Of a stretch of 64,000 bases of DNA, positions 32,442 to 43,309 are shown one piece after another. This DNA is from Polyangiaceae bacterium. GTDB lineage: Bacteria > Myxococcota_A > Polyangia > Polyangiales > Polyangiaceae. The first letter of the stretch is position 1. Every line of letters starts with the position of its first letter. The notes under the pieces were generated by a model that made no database searches, had not been told where the DNA came from, and saw nothing but the letters and a program-made list of their open reading frames with translations. The stretch spans positions 620,001 through 684,000 of the forward strand of contig JAHBVY010000001.1 in the NCBI GenBank assembly GCA_019637265.1, written 5' to 3'. A program made the translations under genes and the position numbers.

Positions 32442-34319
32442 ATGGGCCACATGCGGGATGGATCGGAGCGGGGCGTGCGTGGGCGAGTCGGCAGGCGAGC
32501 GAGCGGCTCTGCTCCGTCGCCGGTTCTTGGGGTCTCTCACCTCGACGTCACCGCGGCGGCGCGGGGTCGGCTGGCCGCGTTGGGTCAGCTGGCTGCGCGC
32601 TCACTGGGCGTGCTGGGGCTGGCGGGGCTCCTGCTGGCTTGCTCGGGCGAGTCGAGCAGCGACGGGGAGGTGTGCAGCGCGGAGACGCCGTCGGCTCCGG
32701 CGCAGTGCGGTGGTTGCCGTGACTGCGTCGCGCGCTGCATCTGCGAGACAGGGTCGAGCTTCGACGGCTGCTTGACGGCGTGCGGGCTGTCGTCGAGTGG
32801 CGGTGAGGGTGGCAGCGGCGCGGTCGGGGGCAGCGGCGCCGAAGGTGGCAGCGGCGCAGCCCCTGGCGGCAGTGGTGGCAGCGGCGCGGTCGGGGGCAGC
32901 GGCGGCGGCACCTTCGCCCAGGCGACGGGCCTCAGGATCCAGGAGGTTTCCATCTGGCAGAGCGTGAAGGTGCCGCTGATGCAAAACGGCGGCGCGGTGT
33001 CGAGCCCCAACGCCCCAGTCATCGCGGGGCGCCCGGCGCTGGTCCGGGTGTACGTGAGCCCCGACGCGGAGTGGCAGCAGCGTGAGCTGGTCGCCCGCGT
33101 GGAGATCGACGGTCAGGCGTTCGAGGGTCGGGCGGCCCCCGCAGCCGCCTCGGCTGACGGTGATCTCGGCTCCTCCTTCAACGTCCAGATCCCGGCGGCG
33201 GCGATCCAGCCCGGCTCCAGCTACGCGGTGACGCTGCTCGAGACGAGCCCCAACCCGGGGCCCGGCAGCAGCGCCGGCACGCGCTTCCCGAGCGGCGGCG
33301 CCGAGGCGCTGAACGCGCAGGACGCGCGCGGCTCGCTCCAGGTGGTGCTGGTGCCCATCGAGGTCGGCGGGTTCACGCCCGACGTGGGCCCGGCGCGCGT
33401 GCAGTCCTATGTCGACCGCCTGACCGCGCTGATGCCGGTGAGCGGCGTGGAGATGTCGGTGCGCCAAGCGGTGCGCTTCGATGGCAACGTGCGCGCGAAC
33501 GGCAACGGCTGGAGCAGCGTGCTGAGCGCGATTTACCGGCTGCGTCAGCAGGACAACCCCGCGCGCCGCGTCTACTACTATGGCCTCCTGGCGCCCGCCG
33601 GTAACGCGTACTCGTTCTGCTCTTCGGGCTGCGTCGCGGGGCTGAGCGGCATGCCGGGCGCGTCGGACGACTACCAGCGTGGGTCCATCGGTTTAGGTCA
33701 CTTCCCTGACGGTAGCGACATCGGCGCGGGGGACACCATGGCGCACGAGCTGGGGCACGCCCTGGGGCGCCCCCACACCCAGTGTCAGACGGGGGAGAAT
33801 GGCAGCGGGTACCCCTACACGAACGGGCAGATCGGCTCCTGGGGCTATGACGTCGCGGCAGCGCGGCTCCGGGCGCCCACCACGAACTTCGACGTGATGG
33901 GCTACTGCAACCCCAACTGGATCAGCGACTACAACTTCAAGCGCATGTTCGATCGCCTGACTTTCGTCCACGGCGGTGGGCAGCTGACGCCGCCGAGCGA
34001 TCCAGCGCGCCGGCCGGGCGACTTCATGAGCTTCGTCATGGATGCTGACGGCTCGGTGAGCCGCGCGGAGGATGTCCGGCTCCGCAGCCACGCGTTGGGT
34101 GAGGAGCACGAGGTGGCGCTGGTGGACGACGCAGGTCAGGTGCTCGAGCGGCTCGCCGGCTTCTACTACCCCGCGGCCGAAGAGGAGCTCGGCGGGATCT
34201 TGCTGGTGCCGAGGTCGCCTGGGGTCTCCCACGCGCGCGGCCTCTCGAGCGGCCTCACCCCAGCGGGCGTGATCACGCCGTTGACAAAGACGACGTTCGG
34301 GTTGAGAGAGCTCCCGTAA
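32442..34319 (+). CDS. zinc metalloprotease-like lipoprotein
   Basis: 625 residues from ATG 32442. A long Arg/Ala n-region precedes LGVLGLAGLLLAC, the lipobox. A Cys-rich segment (GGCRDCVARCICETG), then a Gly/Ser linker, leads to the main domain. The catalytic signature MAHELGHALGRPHTQC (near residue 434) is the H-E-x-x-H-x-x-G-x-x-H zinc site of metzincin-type peptidases, with the Met-turn FDVMGYC about 45 residues later. It probably cleaves proteins or peptidoglycan-linked peptides at the cell surface. The stop overlaps the next start (TAATG), so the small lipoprotein gene behind it is translationally coupled. Confidence 0.8.
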   Translation: MGHMRDGSERGVRGRVGRRASGSAPSPVLGVSHLDVTAAARGRLAALGQLAARSLGVLGLAGLLLACSGESSSDGEVCSAETPSAPAQCGGCRDCVARCICETGSSFDGCLTACGLSSSGGEGGSGAVGGSGAEGGSGAAPGGSGGSGAVGGSGGGTFAQATGLRIQEVSIWQSVKVPLMQNGGAVSSPNAPVIAGRPALVRVYVSPDAEWQQRELVARVEIDGQAFEGRAAPAAASADGDLGSSFNVQIPAAAIQPGSSYAVTLLETSPNPGPGSSAGTRFPSGGAEALNAQDARGSLQVVLVPIEVGGFTPDVGPARVQSYVDRLTALMPVSGVEMSVRQAVRFDGNVRANGNGWSSVLSAIYRLRQQDNPARRVYYYGLLAPAGNAYSFCSSGCVAGLSGMPGASDDYQRGSIGLGHFPDGSDIGAGDTMAHELGHALGRPHTQCQTGENGSGYPYTNGQIGSWGYDVAAARLRAPTTNFDVMGYCNPNWISDYNFKRMFDRLTFVHGGGQLTPPSDPARRPGDFMSFVMDADGSVSRAEDVRLRSHALGEEHEVALVDDAGQVLERLAGFYYPAAEEELGGILLVPRSPGVSHARGLSSGLTPAGVITPLTKTTFGLRELP

Positions 34320-34690
34320 TGAGGTCAAAGCACAGCTTCGAGGCGGTGTTGGCGGTCCTGACAGGGGTTTTGGGGGTTGGCTGCGACGACGCGGCCAAGG
34401 ACGCGCCCCTACCTGCCGCGGAGCTCTCTGTTGGTTCGGAGCCCTCAGCGTCTACCGTGACGGCGCCCTCGGCTACGCCGGTGGCTCCGTCAGCCGCCGA
34501 AGCGCCTGCGAGCGCTCAGGCGCCCACCGCCGAGGCGCCGAGCGCAGCGCCCCATGCCAAGGCACCGCCCGCCGTCTCCGCCAAGGAGGTGGCCGCGCCC
34601 GCCCCAGCGCCCAGCGCCAGCGGCAAGCCCGCCGCCTGCGCACCCGGCGGCTGCGCGCCCGGCATGTGCGGCGGCGGCAGCGCAGATTGA
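34319..34690 (+). CDS. small Ala/Pro-rich lipoprotein with Cys-Gly tail
   Basis: A 123-residue lipoprotein: LAVLTGVLGVGC gives the lipid Cys22, followed by an acidic start (DDAAKD) and about 75 residues of Ala/Pro/Ser-rich disordered chain. The C-terminus (CAPGGCAPGMCGGG) has three closely spaced cysteines and may bind metal or form disulphides. Coupled by TAATG to the zinc-protease lipoprotein, it may be a partner, inhibitor or anchor of that enzyme, which is inference. No family is recognised. Confidence 0.7.
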   Translation: MRSKHSFEAVLAVLTGVLGVGCDDAAKDAPLPAAELSVGSEPSASTVTAPSATPVAPSAAEAPASAQAPTAEAPSAAPHAKAPPAVSAKEVAAPAPAPSASGKPAACAPGGCAPGMCGGGSAD

Positions 34691-34710
34691 ACAGGGTTCG
34701 AGACTAACTC

Positions 34711-34739
34711 AAAGAAAAGGGCGGCCACGCAGGCCGCCC
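34711..34739 (-). terminator. intrinsic terminator of the acyl-CoA synthetase gene
   Basis: On the minus strand GGGCGGCC-TGCGT-GGCCGCCC (perfect 8-bp stem, 5-nt loop) is followed by TTTTCTTT. It lies 66 bp after the stop of the gene ending at 34805. The same stem (GGGCGGCC/GGCCGCCC) recurs at 39014-39034. Confidence 0.85.
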
Positions 34740-34804
34740 CTCCAGCGCACTGTTCCCTTACGGAAACACCGCGACGCCAGGTGCGGGAGCAGCGGCGCCG
34801 CGGC

Positions 34805-36565
<1,761 letters not shown>

Positions 36566-36952
36566 GCTCTCCTCAACTCGGGTCGTTCGGGTGGTCTTCG
36601 GGGTTACAAGCGGGGAGGGTCCCCACCTCCGCGCTCGAGGCGCGCGGCGCGCGCTGCTCGAGTCTGGCGTCGAGGGCGCGGCGCGCGCCCGGCGGCGTGG
36701 CTCGACAGGGCAGGCGCGGGCGCCGGCCTGCTAGGCCAGGGGCTCCTTCTACGGGACGTTTCGCGTCGCTACAAACGGTTTCGCGGCGGTTTCGGAGGCG
36801 GCGGTACGGCGCGGCGCCACGCTGCCTCGCGGCGTACCCTGCGAGCGGTCTGGAGCGCCGACCAGCGCTAGCCAACCCCCCAAAAAACCAGCTGACGACG
36901 CGGCGCGGCTTGCCCGTCTCGAGATCCTGGGGCAGAGAGCGAGACCCGCGAG
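36566..36952. other. divergent intergenic region acyl-CoA synthetase / miaB
   Basis: 387 bp without a convincing gene. It contains a poly-A form dispersed repeat (36871-36892) about 60 bp before miaB. Promoters were not resolved. Confidence 0.45.
36871..36892 (+). repeat. dispersed CCAACCCC repeat, poly-A form, copy 3
   Basis: GCCAACCCCCC then AAAAAACCAGC. The core and A-tract are as in copies at 6483 and 22394. Confidence 0.65.
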
Positions 36953-38452
36953 ATGCCGAGTTATTCCCTGATCACCTTCGGCTGTCAGATGAACCAGCAC
37001 GACTCCGAGCGGATGGAGGAGGTGCTGCGGCGCGCGGGCTACGTGCCGAGTGAGGGGGTGGAGCAGGCGGACGTGGTGCTGCTCAACACCTGCAGCGTCC
37101 GCGAGAAGGCCGAGCAGAAGCTGCGGAGCGAGGTGGGGCGACTCGGCGTGCTCAAGCGGCGGCGCCCGGAGCTGATGATCGGCGTCGCGGGCTGCGTGGC
37201 GCAGCAAGAGGGCGAGCGGCTGCTCCGCAAGATGCCGCAGATCGATCTCTTGGTAGGCCCTGACCACATCGCCTCACTGCCCGCGGTGCTGCGGGAGCTC
37301 GAGGGCGGCGCGCCGCCCCAGGTGCTGGCGGGCTTCGACGTGGAGGCGCCGCGGTTCTTGAGCGCGGAGCCGGGCGCCTTGGGGCGCCAGGCGGTGAGCG
37401 CCTTCGTCACCGTGATGAAGGGCTGCGACGAGCGCTGCTCGTTCTGCATCGTCCCCACCACGCGCGGCCCCGAGCGCTACCGTCCGGCGCGGGAGATCGT
37501 CGCCGAGTGTACCCTGCTGGTCCAGGCCGGCGCCCGCGAGATCACCCTGCTGGGTCAGACGGTGGACAGCTACCTCGACCCGGAGCGCAGCCTCACCCCG
37601 GCGCCCGCCGACGCGCCGCTCATCGCCGAGGCGCGCAGCCGTCGCGGCGCGGGGCTGAGCCATGACGTGAGCGAGTTCCCGGCGCTGCTACGCGCCATCG
37701 CCGAGGCCACGCCGGCCCTCGCGCGCCTGCGCTACACGAGCCCGCACCCGCGCCACCTCACCCCGCAGCTCATCTGCGCGCACCGTGAGCTGCCGGTGCT
37801 GGCGCGCCACGTCCACATGCCGGTGCAGTCGGGGAGCGACGCGGTGCTGCGGCGCATGATCCGCCGCTACAGCGTGGCGGAGTACCTGGAGCGCACCGGG
37901 CGCCTCCGTGAGGCGGTGCCAGGGCTCACGCTGTCCACCGACGTCATCGTGGGTTTCCCTGGGGAAACGGACGCTGATTTTCAGGCGACGCTCGACCTGG
38001 TGGAGCAGGTGGGCTTCGTCGGGGTGTTCGGCTTCAAATACTCGGAGCGCCCCGGCACCGCGGCGCTGAAATTCGAGGACGACGTGCCGGAGGCGGTGAA
38101 GAGCGCGCGCCTCACGGCGCTGTTCGAGCGCTCGGAGCGGCTCCAGCGCGCGCACCTCGCGGCGCTGGTGGGCAGCGTGCAAGCGGTGCTGGTGGAGGGC
38201 CCGGGGAAGACGGGCGGCTACTCCGGGCGCACCTCGCGGAACGAGATCGTGCACCTCGGCGCGAGCGCGGACGTCACGGGGGAGCTCTGCCAGGTGAAGA
38301 TTGTTTCAGCGTATAAACACAGCCTGCTGGGCGAGCTGGTGGACGCCGCGCGGCGCGCGCCGCCGCCAGCGCCTGGTGAGCGCGGAGCCCAGGGCCCAGG
38401 TGAGCCGCCTCGCGCCGAGCTGCGCGGGCGCGTCAGCCTGCCGGTGGTGTGA
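36953..38452 (+). CDS. miaB: tRNA-2-methylthio-N6-isopentenyladenosine synthase MiaB
   Basis: A 499-residue radical-SAM methylthiotransferase that adds the 2-methylthio group to i6A37 of tRNA. The N-terminal UPF0004 domain carries the three auxiliary-cluster cysteines (FGCQMN, NTCSVRE, AGCVAQ); the radical SAM motif is CDERCSFC in VTVMKGCDERCSFCIVPTTRG; a C-terminal TRAM domain is visible (VEGPGKTGGYSGRTSRNEIVH). Between GQTVDSY and EFPALLRAI an insertion of about 30 residues (about 208-238) is rich in Ala/Pro/Arg, and the C-terminal tail is Pro/Arg-rich. The gene for the preceding enzyme MiaA is not in the window. Confidence 0.95.
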   Translation: MPSYSLITFGCQMNQHDSERMEEVLRRAGYVPSEGVEQADVVLLNTCSVREKAEQKLRSEVGRLGVLKRRRPELMIGVAGCVAQQEGERLLRKMPQIDLLVGPDHIASLPAVLRELEGGAPPQVLAGFDVEAPRFLSAEPGALGRQAVSAFVTVMKGCDERCSFCIVPTTRGPERYRPAREIVAECTLLVQAGAREITLLGQTVDSYLDPERSLTPAPADAPLIAEARSRRGAGLSHDVSEFPALLRAIAEATPALARLRYTSPHPRHLTPQLICAHRELPVLARHVHMPVQSGSDAVLRRMIRRYSVAEYLERTGRLREAVPGLTLSTDVIVGFPGETDADFQATLDLVEQVGFVGVFGFKYSERPGTAALKFEDDVPEAVKSARLTALFERSERLQRAHLAALVGSVQAVLVEGPGKTGGYSGRTSRNEIVHLGASADVTGELCQVKIVSAYKHSLLGELVDAARRAPPPAPGERGAQGPGEPPRAELRGRVSLPVV

Positions 38453-38473
38453 GGCTGAGGCTGGAGCACGACC

Positions 38474-38983
38474 ATGGCCATCGTTCGTCCTTACTTCGAT
38501 CGCGCGCCCGTCATTGGAGCGGATGTGTTCCTGGCGGAGAACGCCGTGGTGGTGGGCGAGGTGACCCTCGCGGAGGGGGTCAGCGTTTGGTATGGCGCGG
38601 TGCTGCGCGGTGACGTGGGCGCCATCTACGTCGGCGCGCGCAGCAACATCCAAGACAACGCCACGGTGCACCTGACCGGCGGCGTGAGCGACGCGCGCAT
38701 CGAAGAGGACGTCACCGTGGGGCACAACGCCGTGATCCACGGCGCGCTGGTGCGCCGCGGCGCGCTGATCGGCATGGGCTCGGTGATCCTCGATCAAGCG
38801 GAGATAGGGGAGGGCGCCATCATCGCCGCCGGGGCGGTGGTGCCGCCGCGGATGCGGGTGCCGCCGCGGGTGCTGGTGCGCGGCAGCTCCGGGAAGGTCG
38901 TGCGGGAGCTCACGGAGGCGGAGGCGCGCCAAGGGGCGGAGGGGGCGATCATCTACCAGGAGCTCACGCGCGGGCACCGCTAG
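38474..38983 (+). CDS. gamma-type carbonic anhydrase-like hexapeptide protein
   Basis: A 169-residue left-handed beta-helix protein of the gamma carbonic anhydrase/YrdA group. Hexapeptide repeats run through VFLAENAVVVGEVTLAEG and later blocks; the zinc-ligand His residues appear in TVHLTGG and VTVGHNAVIHGA. YGAVLRGDVGAIYVGARSNIQDN matches the family core. Members bind zinc and some hydrate CO2, others have unknown substrates. It lies 21 bp after miaB on the same strand, so probably in one transcript, although no functional connection is known. Confidence 0.9.
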   Translation: MAIVRPYFDRAPVIGADVFLAENAVVVGEVTLAEGVSVWYGAVLRGDVGAIYVGARSNIQDNATVHLTGGVSDARIEEDVTVGHNAVIHGALVRRGALIGMGSVILDQAEIGEGAIIAAGAVVPPRMRVPPRVLVRGSSGKVVRELTEAEARQGAEGAIIYQELTRGHR

Positions 38984-39013
38984 CGCGCTGGTTCATGCGC
39001 TGCCAGTCCGTAG

Positions 39014-39034
39014 GGGCGGCCCCCGTGGCCGCCC
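39014..39034. repeat. GGGCGGCC hairpin repeat
   Basis: GGGCGGCC-CCCGT-GGCCGCCC, 8-bp stem, preceded by GTAG. The stem is identical to the terminator stem at 34719-34739, so this is probably a dispersed hairpin used as a transcript end; it follows the carbonic anhydrase gene by 30 bp. Confidence 0.6.
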
Positions 39035-39046
39035 GACGCCGAGCGT

Positions 39047-39183
39047 GCGCTGTCAGCGCAGCTGCCAGTGACGCCGAGCGCGCGCTGTCAGCGCAGCTGA
39101 TGATGACGCCCCGCGCTGTCAGCGCAGCTGACGGTATCGCCTCCCATCGGCTATCCGTATGAGAACGGTGCGCGCGCTGTCAG
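39047..39183. repeat. array of GCGCTGTCAGCGCAGCTG units
   Basis: Three exact copies of the 18-bp unit GCGCTGTCAGCGCAGCTG (39047-39064, 39082-39099, 39113-39130) and one partial copy (39174-39183), spaced 35 and 31 bp apart. Each unit contains the hairpin GCGCT-GTC-AGCGC. The array fills the convergent gap before thiS. It is not a CRISPR: the units are short and the spacers are only 13-17 bp. Confidence 0.75.
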
Positions 39184-39221
39184 TACGGCGCTTGGTGGCA
39201 CATCATCAGGTTACCTGACGC

Positions 39222-39422
39222 TCAGCCGCCGCCGACGAAGTGCACGATCTCGAGCTCGTCGCCGTCGCTGAGCTGGGTGACGGCGTGCTCGGCGCGCGGC
39301 ACCACCTGGCGGTTCAGCTCCACGGCCACGGGGCCGCTCGTGAGCGCGAGGTGCTCGAGCAGCCCGCGCACGCTGAGCCCCGTGGGGACCTCCTGGGGCT
39401 CGCCGTTGACGATCAGGTTCAT
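39222..39422 (-). CDS. thiS: sulfur carrier protein ThiS
   Basis: A 66-residue beta-grasp protein: [43 protein letters not shown] and a C-terminus VHFVGGG. Length and the N-terminal NGE pattern identify ThiS, the sulfur donor for the thiazole part of thiamine; the tail is Gly-Gly-Gly. It is alone: no thiG, thiF or thiazole gene adjoins and no TPP riboswitch was seen upstream. The E1-like enzyme at 29760 could serve it as well as the CysO-like carrier. It is divergent from the VanW gene. Confidence 0.9.
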   Translation of the reverse strand: MNLIVNGEPQEVPTGLSVRGLLEHLALTSGPVAVELNRQVVPRAEHAVTQLSDGDELEIVHFVGGG

Positions 39423-39576
39423 GGCGGCGAAGGCTAGCCCAGCGCTGGCAGGGGGCCAGGCGCGCGCTCCAGGGCTCGCGGCGGCGATCTCAGGAAGGCC
39501 GCCGCGCTGGGTGGCGTTAGTGGGGCATGGCCCGACAACTTTGCATGGCGCCCCGCCGCGCCGGTAGGATCGTGCT

Positions 39577-41091
39577 GTGACGCCTCCGCCCAGCTACCGA
39601 CCGCTCACGCGCACCCAGGCGGACTGGGAGATCGCGCCGCGGCGTGGCTTGGAGCCGCCCCGGCGGCGGCGGCGGTGGCTCTTGCCGACCTTGCTGGTGA
39701 CGCTCAGCGCCGCCGTCACGGGCGGGCTGACCTACGGCTACTACCGCTATTTGCCGCCGGACCGCTCGCTGCCAGGGACCTACGTGGCGGGCAAGCTGCA
39801 GCCAGAGCACCGCGATCTAGGCGCGTGGCTGGAGGAGCGGCGGGCGGCGCTCAGGGATCAGACGGTGCTGCTCAACCTGGACCACCAGGTGTTCGAGGCG
39901 CGGCTCGGGAGCCTGGGGGTGGAGCTCGACGTCGCGGCCACGCTCGCGGCGACGCGCGAGCACGCGTCGCGAGGGGGCCTCGGGGCGCGGATCCATCGCT
40001 CGCTCGCGGCGCGCCGCGGTGAGGAGGTGGTGGAGGCGGTGTGGCAGGTGGACGAGGAGCGCCTGCGGGCGGCGCTCACGGCGCTCGCACCCGAGGTGCA
40101 GATCGATCCCGTGGACGCCCGGCTCGACCTCGAGCACAAACAGAAGATCCACGACGAGCCGGGGCAGGTGCTCGACCTCGAGGCCAGCGTGCAGGCGATT
40201 TCGAGCGGCCCCTTCGAGGCGGACGCGCTCTTGCCGCTGAAGGTGAGCGCCGTGCCCGCGCGCGTGACGGTGGACATGCTGGCTGACGTGGACGTGACCC
40301 AGGTGCTGGGCTCGTTCGAGACGAGCTTCGCCGGCACGGGGGAGGGCCGCGCCGTGAACATCCGCACCGGCGCGAGCTACCTGAACGGCACCGTCCTCGC
40401 GCCGGGCCAGGTGCTGAGCTTCAACGAGCGGGTGGGGGAGCGCTCGCTGTCACGCGGCTTCACCTGGGCGCCGGTCATCTTGGATGACGAGCTCACCCCG
40501 GGGATCGGCGGCGGGATCTGTCAGGTGGCCTCCACGCTGCACGCCGCCTCCGTCTACGCAGGGGTCAGCGTGACTGACCGTCGTAGCCACAGCCGCCCCA
40601 TCGGCTACACCCCGCTCGGCCTCGACGCGGTGGTGGTGTGGGGGCACGTCGACTTGAAGATCAGGAACGACTACGACACGCCCATCATCATCCACGCCTT
40701 CATCCCCACGCCGGGCGTGTTGAAGGTGGAGTTGCTCGGCCGCGCGGCGCCCAAGGTGGAGTACAAGTATGGCGTCGCGCGGGTGTACGACTTCTACCGC
40801 CGCATCACCACCAAGCCGTGGCTCGAGGAGCGCCGCGTGCTGAAGCAGCGCGGGCGCAAGGGCTACGACGTGTTCAGCATCGTGAAGGTGACGCACCCGA
40901 ACGGCCGAGTGGAGGAGCGCAGCTACTCCAGCGTGTATCGCCCGGTGCCCGAGGTGTTCTGGGTGGGGCCGAGCTTCGACGTGGATCAGCTGCCCGAGGT
41001 GCCGGAGGGCGTGCGGAGCGTGCAGCTCGACGGCCGTGAGCTGCCAGCGGAGCTGTTCGGCGCCGATCCCTACGCGGGCAGCTCGGGCTGA
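39577..41091 (+). CDS. VanW-family membrane-anchored protein
   Basis: 504 residues from GTG 39577. One N-terminal transmembrane helix ([22 protein letters not shown], about 35-56) anchors an outside region with a PG_binding_4-like domain (about 60-260) and a VanW domain: [43 protein letters not shown] (about 310) and [23 protein letters not shown]. VanW occurs in some vancomycin-resistance clusters but the biochemical role is unknown; most members are cell-wall related. An L,D-transpeptidase gene follows, consistent with peptidoglycan work. Confidence 0.92.
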   Translation: MTPPPSYRPLTRTQADWEIAPRRGLEPPRRRRRWLLPTLLVTLSAAVTGGLTYGYYRYLPPDRSLPGTYVAGKLQPEHRDLGAWLEERRAALRDQTVLLNLDHQVFEARLGSLGVELDVAATLAATREHASRGGLGARIHRSLAARRGEEVVEAVWQVDEERLRAALTALAPEVQIDPVDARLDLEHKQKIHDEPGQVLDLEASVQAISSGPFEADALLPLKVSAVPARVTVDMLADVDVTQVLGSFETSFAGTGEGRAVNIRTGASYLNGTVLAPGQVLSFNERVGERSLSRGFTWAPVILDDELTPGIGGGICQVASTLHAASVYAGVSVTDRRSHSRPIGYTPLGLDAVVVWGHVDLKIRNDYDTPIIIHAFIPTPGVLKVELLGRAAPKVEYKYGVARVYDFYRRITTKPWLEERRVLKQRGRKGYDVFSIVKVTHPNGRVEERSYSSVYRPVPEVFWVGPSFDVDQLPEVPEGVRSVQLDGRELPAELFGADPYAGSSG

Positions 41092-41113
41092 TTGGATCGG
41101 CCACTCGACGTGA

Positions 41114-41159
41114 GGTTCGATCGGGGGGTTGGACGGGTAGTCACCCCACCGCGCTGCGC
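41114..41159 (-). repeat. dispersed CCAACCCC repeat, long form, copy 3 (inverted)
   Basis: On the minus strand the element reads GCGCAGCGCGG ... TGACTACCCGTCCAACC ... CCCCGATCGAACC. It is very close to 14121-14165 and lies between the VanW and L,D-transpeptidase genes. Confidence 0.75.
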
Positions 41160-41252
41160 GCCCGATCCGGCGCGCCCCGTCGCCAGCCGTTCATCCACTC
41201 TAGGGACCCGCGCGGCTTGATCTGAGCGGCTCAGCGACTAAACCGGAGCCCC

Positions 41253-43139
41253 GTGTCGCCTCATCGCCTGACCCTCGAACGCCGCACGGCGCATCGTGTC
41301 GCGACGAGCGCCAAGCTCGCTGCGCTGGCCGTGCTCGTGCTCTCGGGCGTGGGGTGCAAGTCAAAACCTGCGACAGAGGAGGCCGCCGCCTCCGCGCAGC
41401 CCTCGGGTGAGCCCACCGCGCCGCCGCTGTCTACCCTGGTGGTCGACCACGGAGAGCTCGACACGGTGGCTCCGGAGAACGCCGCGCAGATCGCCGCCAC
41501 CCAGGTGGCGACCATCGTCTACGCGAAGCCGCACAAGGAGTCGCGGCGGCTCGGCTACCTACGCCTCGGGGCGATCGTGAAGCGCGACCCGGAGCCGATG
41601 AAGAAGCAGGTCGGGGAGTGCAAGGGGGATTGGTACCACGTGTACCCGATGGGTTACGTCTGCACCGAGGACGCCACCATCGATCTCGAGGCGCCGCTCG
41701 TGCGCGCCACGCGGCGCCGCGCCCACACCGACAAGCCGCTGCCCTACGCCTATGGCTTCGTGCGCGCGACCGCGCCGCAGTACCTCCGGGTGCCGACCAA
41801 GGCCGAGCAAGAGAAGAGCGAGTTCGGGCTCCAAGAGCACCTCAAGTGGTACGCCGAGAACGCGGCGGAGGTGCAGAAGGTGGACTTGGGAGCCAACGAC
41901 GTCCCGCTCGATTCACGCGGCATCGCGCGGCCTGGCGTGGAGCACCCACCCGGCTTCCGGCTGTCGACGGAGCTCAGCCGCTCGGAGCTCTTCGGGGGCA
42001 CGGGGGAGGAGCCCGCGGCGCCGTGGTGGCTCGAAGGGGGCCGGAAGATCCCGAACGTGTCGGGCTTCAACGTCCCTGACTACGCCATCTTCGCCGATCG
42101 CGTGCGGCGCAAGACGGGGCTCTCCTTCGTGGACGCGTTCGTCGCCGAGGAGGGCGGCCTCGAGCGCGGGTTCGCCGTGACGGTGGACATGCGGCTGATC
42201 CCCACCACCAAGGTGAAGCCCGACACCGGCTCCCCCTTCCACGGCGTGGAGCTGACGGGTGACATCCCCGTCCCGTTCGCCTTCGTCATCACCCGCGACG
42301 CCAAGACCTACAAGCTGCTCCGCGGTAAAGATCAGGTGAAGGCCGATGGCAGCCTGCCGCGGCGGGCGATCGTGCCGGTGAGCGGCAAGGCGCGCATCAA
42401 GGCGGGGAAGCGCTACTACCAGACGCTCAAAGATCCCACGCGCTGGATGCGGGCGGAGGACATCGGCATCGTGACGCCGCCGCGCGAGTGGCCCGCCGTC
42501 GCCGAGAAGGGCGAGAAGTGGATCGACGTCTCCCTCGGGCAGCAGACGCTCGTGATGTACGAGGGCAAGCGCGCTTGGTACGCGACGCTGGTCAGCACCG
42601 GGAAGCCGCGCTTCGGTGATCCGAAGACGACCAACGCCACGCCGATGGGCGTGTTCCGCCTGCAGTCGAAGCACATCGCCGCCGTGATGGACTCCGAAGA
42701 GAACTCCAGCGTCGCCGGGGGCAAGAAGGCGGGCGGCGGTGGCGGGCCGCGCTACGACGACGAAACCCGCGCCACCATCGCGCGCCTGAAGAAGGCGGAG
42801 GCCGACGGCGCGAAGCTGAACGACGAAGACCGGCGGCGGCTCGCCAACATCAACCGCGGGCGGCACCCGGAGTACGGCGTCACCCAGCGCCGCGGCGCCG
42901 GCGGCTTCGAGCTGCGTGACGTCCCTTGGATCCAGTATTTCGAGGCGGGCTACGCGCTGCACGGCGCCTACTGGCACGACGTCTTCGGTATCCCGCGCAG
43001 CCACGGCTGCATCAACCTCTCGCCCATCGACGCGCGCTTGGCCTTCATGTGGACCGACCCGCCGCTGCCGCCGGACTGGCACGGCATCAACATCGGCGAC
43101 GACATGGGCCAGGGCACGACCGTCAGCGTCCGCGAGTAG
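41253..43139 (+). CDS. L,D-transpeptidase lipoprotein (YkuD domain)
   Basis: 628 residues from GTG 41253. LAALAVLVLSGVGC is the lipobox, so the enzyme is tethered to a membrane. A long middle region (about 60-410) of unknown fold leads to a YkuD catalytic domain: WIDVSLGQQTLVMYEGKRAWYATLVSTGKP, then ALHGAYWHDVFGIPRSHGCINLSP with the catalytic Cys in SHGCINL (near residue 584) and His upstream. L,D-transpeptidases make 3-3 peptidoglycan cross-links or attach proteins to the wall. A Lys/Gly-rich insertion (about 490-540) splits the catalytic domain. It follows the VanW gene, separated by a dispersed repeat. Confidence 0.92.
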   Translation: MSPHRLTLERRTAHRVATSAKLAALAVLVLSGVGCKSKPATEEAAASAQPSGEPTAPPLSTLVVDHGELDTVAPENAAQIAATQVATIVYAKPHKESRRLGYLRLGAIVKRDPEPMKKQVGECKGDWYHVYPMGYVCTEDATIDLEAPLVRATRRRAHTDKPLPYAYGFVRATAPQYLRVPTKAEQEKSEFGLQEHLKWYAENAAEVQKVDLGANDVPLDSRGIARPGVEHPPGFRLSTELSRSELFGGTGEEPAAPWWLEGGRKIPNVSGFNVPDYAIFADRVRRKTGLSFVDAFVAEEGGLERGFAVTVDMRLIPTTKVKPDTGSPFHGVELTGDIPVPFAFVITRDAKTYKLLRGKDQVKADGSLPRRAIVPVSGKARIKAGKRYYQTLKDPTRWMRAEDIGIVTPPREWPAVAEKGEKWIDVSLGQQTLVMYEGKRAWYATLVSTGKPRFGDPKTTNATPMGVFRLQSKHIAAVMDSEENSSVAGGKKAGGGGGPRYDDETRATIARLKKAEADGAKLNDEDRRRLANINRGRHPEYGVTQRRGAGGFELRDVPWIQYFEAGYALHGAYWHDVFGIPRSHGCINLSPIDARLAFMWTDPPLPPDWHGINIGDDMGQGTTVSVRE

Positions 43140-43309
43140 GCGCTCCATGCACGCCAATCAAGCTGACGATGTGCCCTGTCAACCCAAGGGGTGCTGTGCG
43201 CATCCTGCCGAGCCGCGCGGCCTCACGCCGCGTCATCTTTAAGGCAGATGAGCTGACGAATGCCTTGGGGTCAACAGCACTGTCCTTTTGGTCAGCTACA
43301 CTGATTGAA

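Noticed and set aside
39423..39576. TPP riboswitch upstream of thiS
   Set aside because: No THI-box-like CUGAGA or matching stem pattern was seen in the divergent gap.
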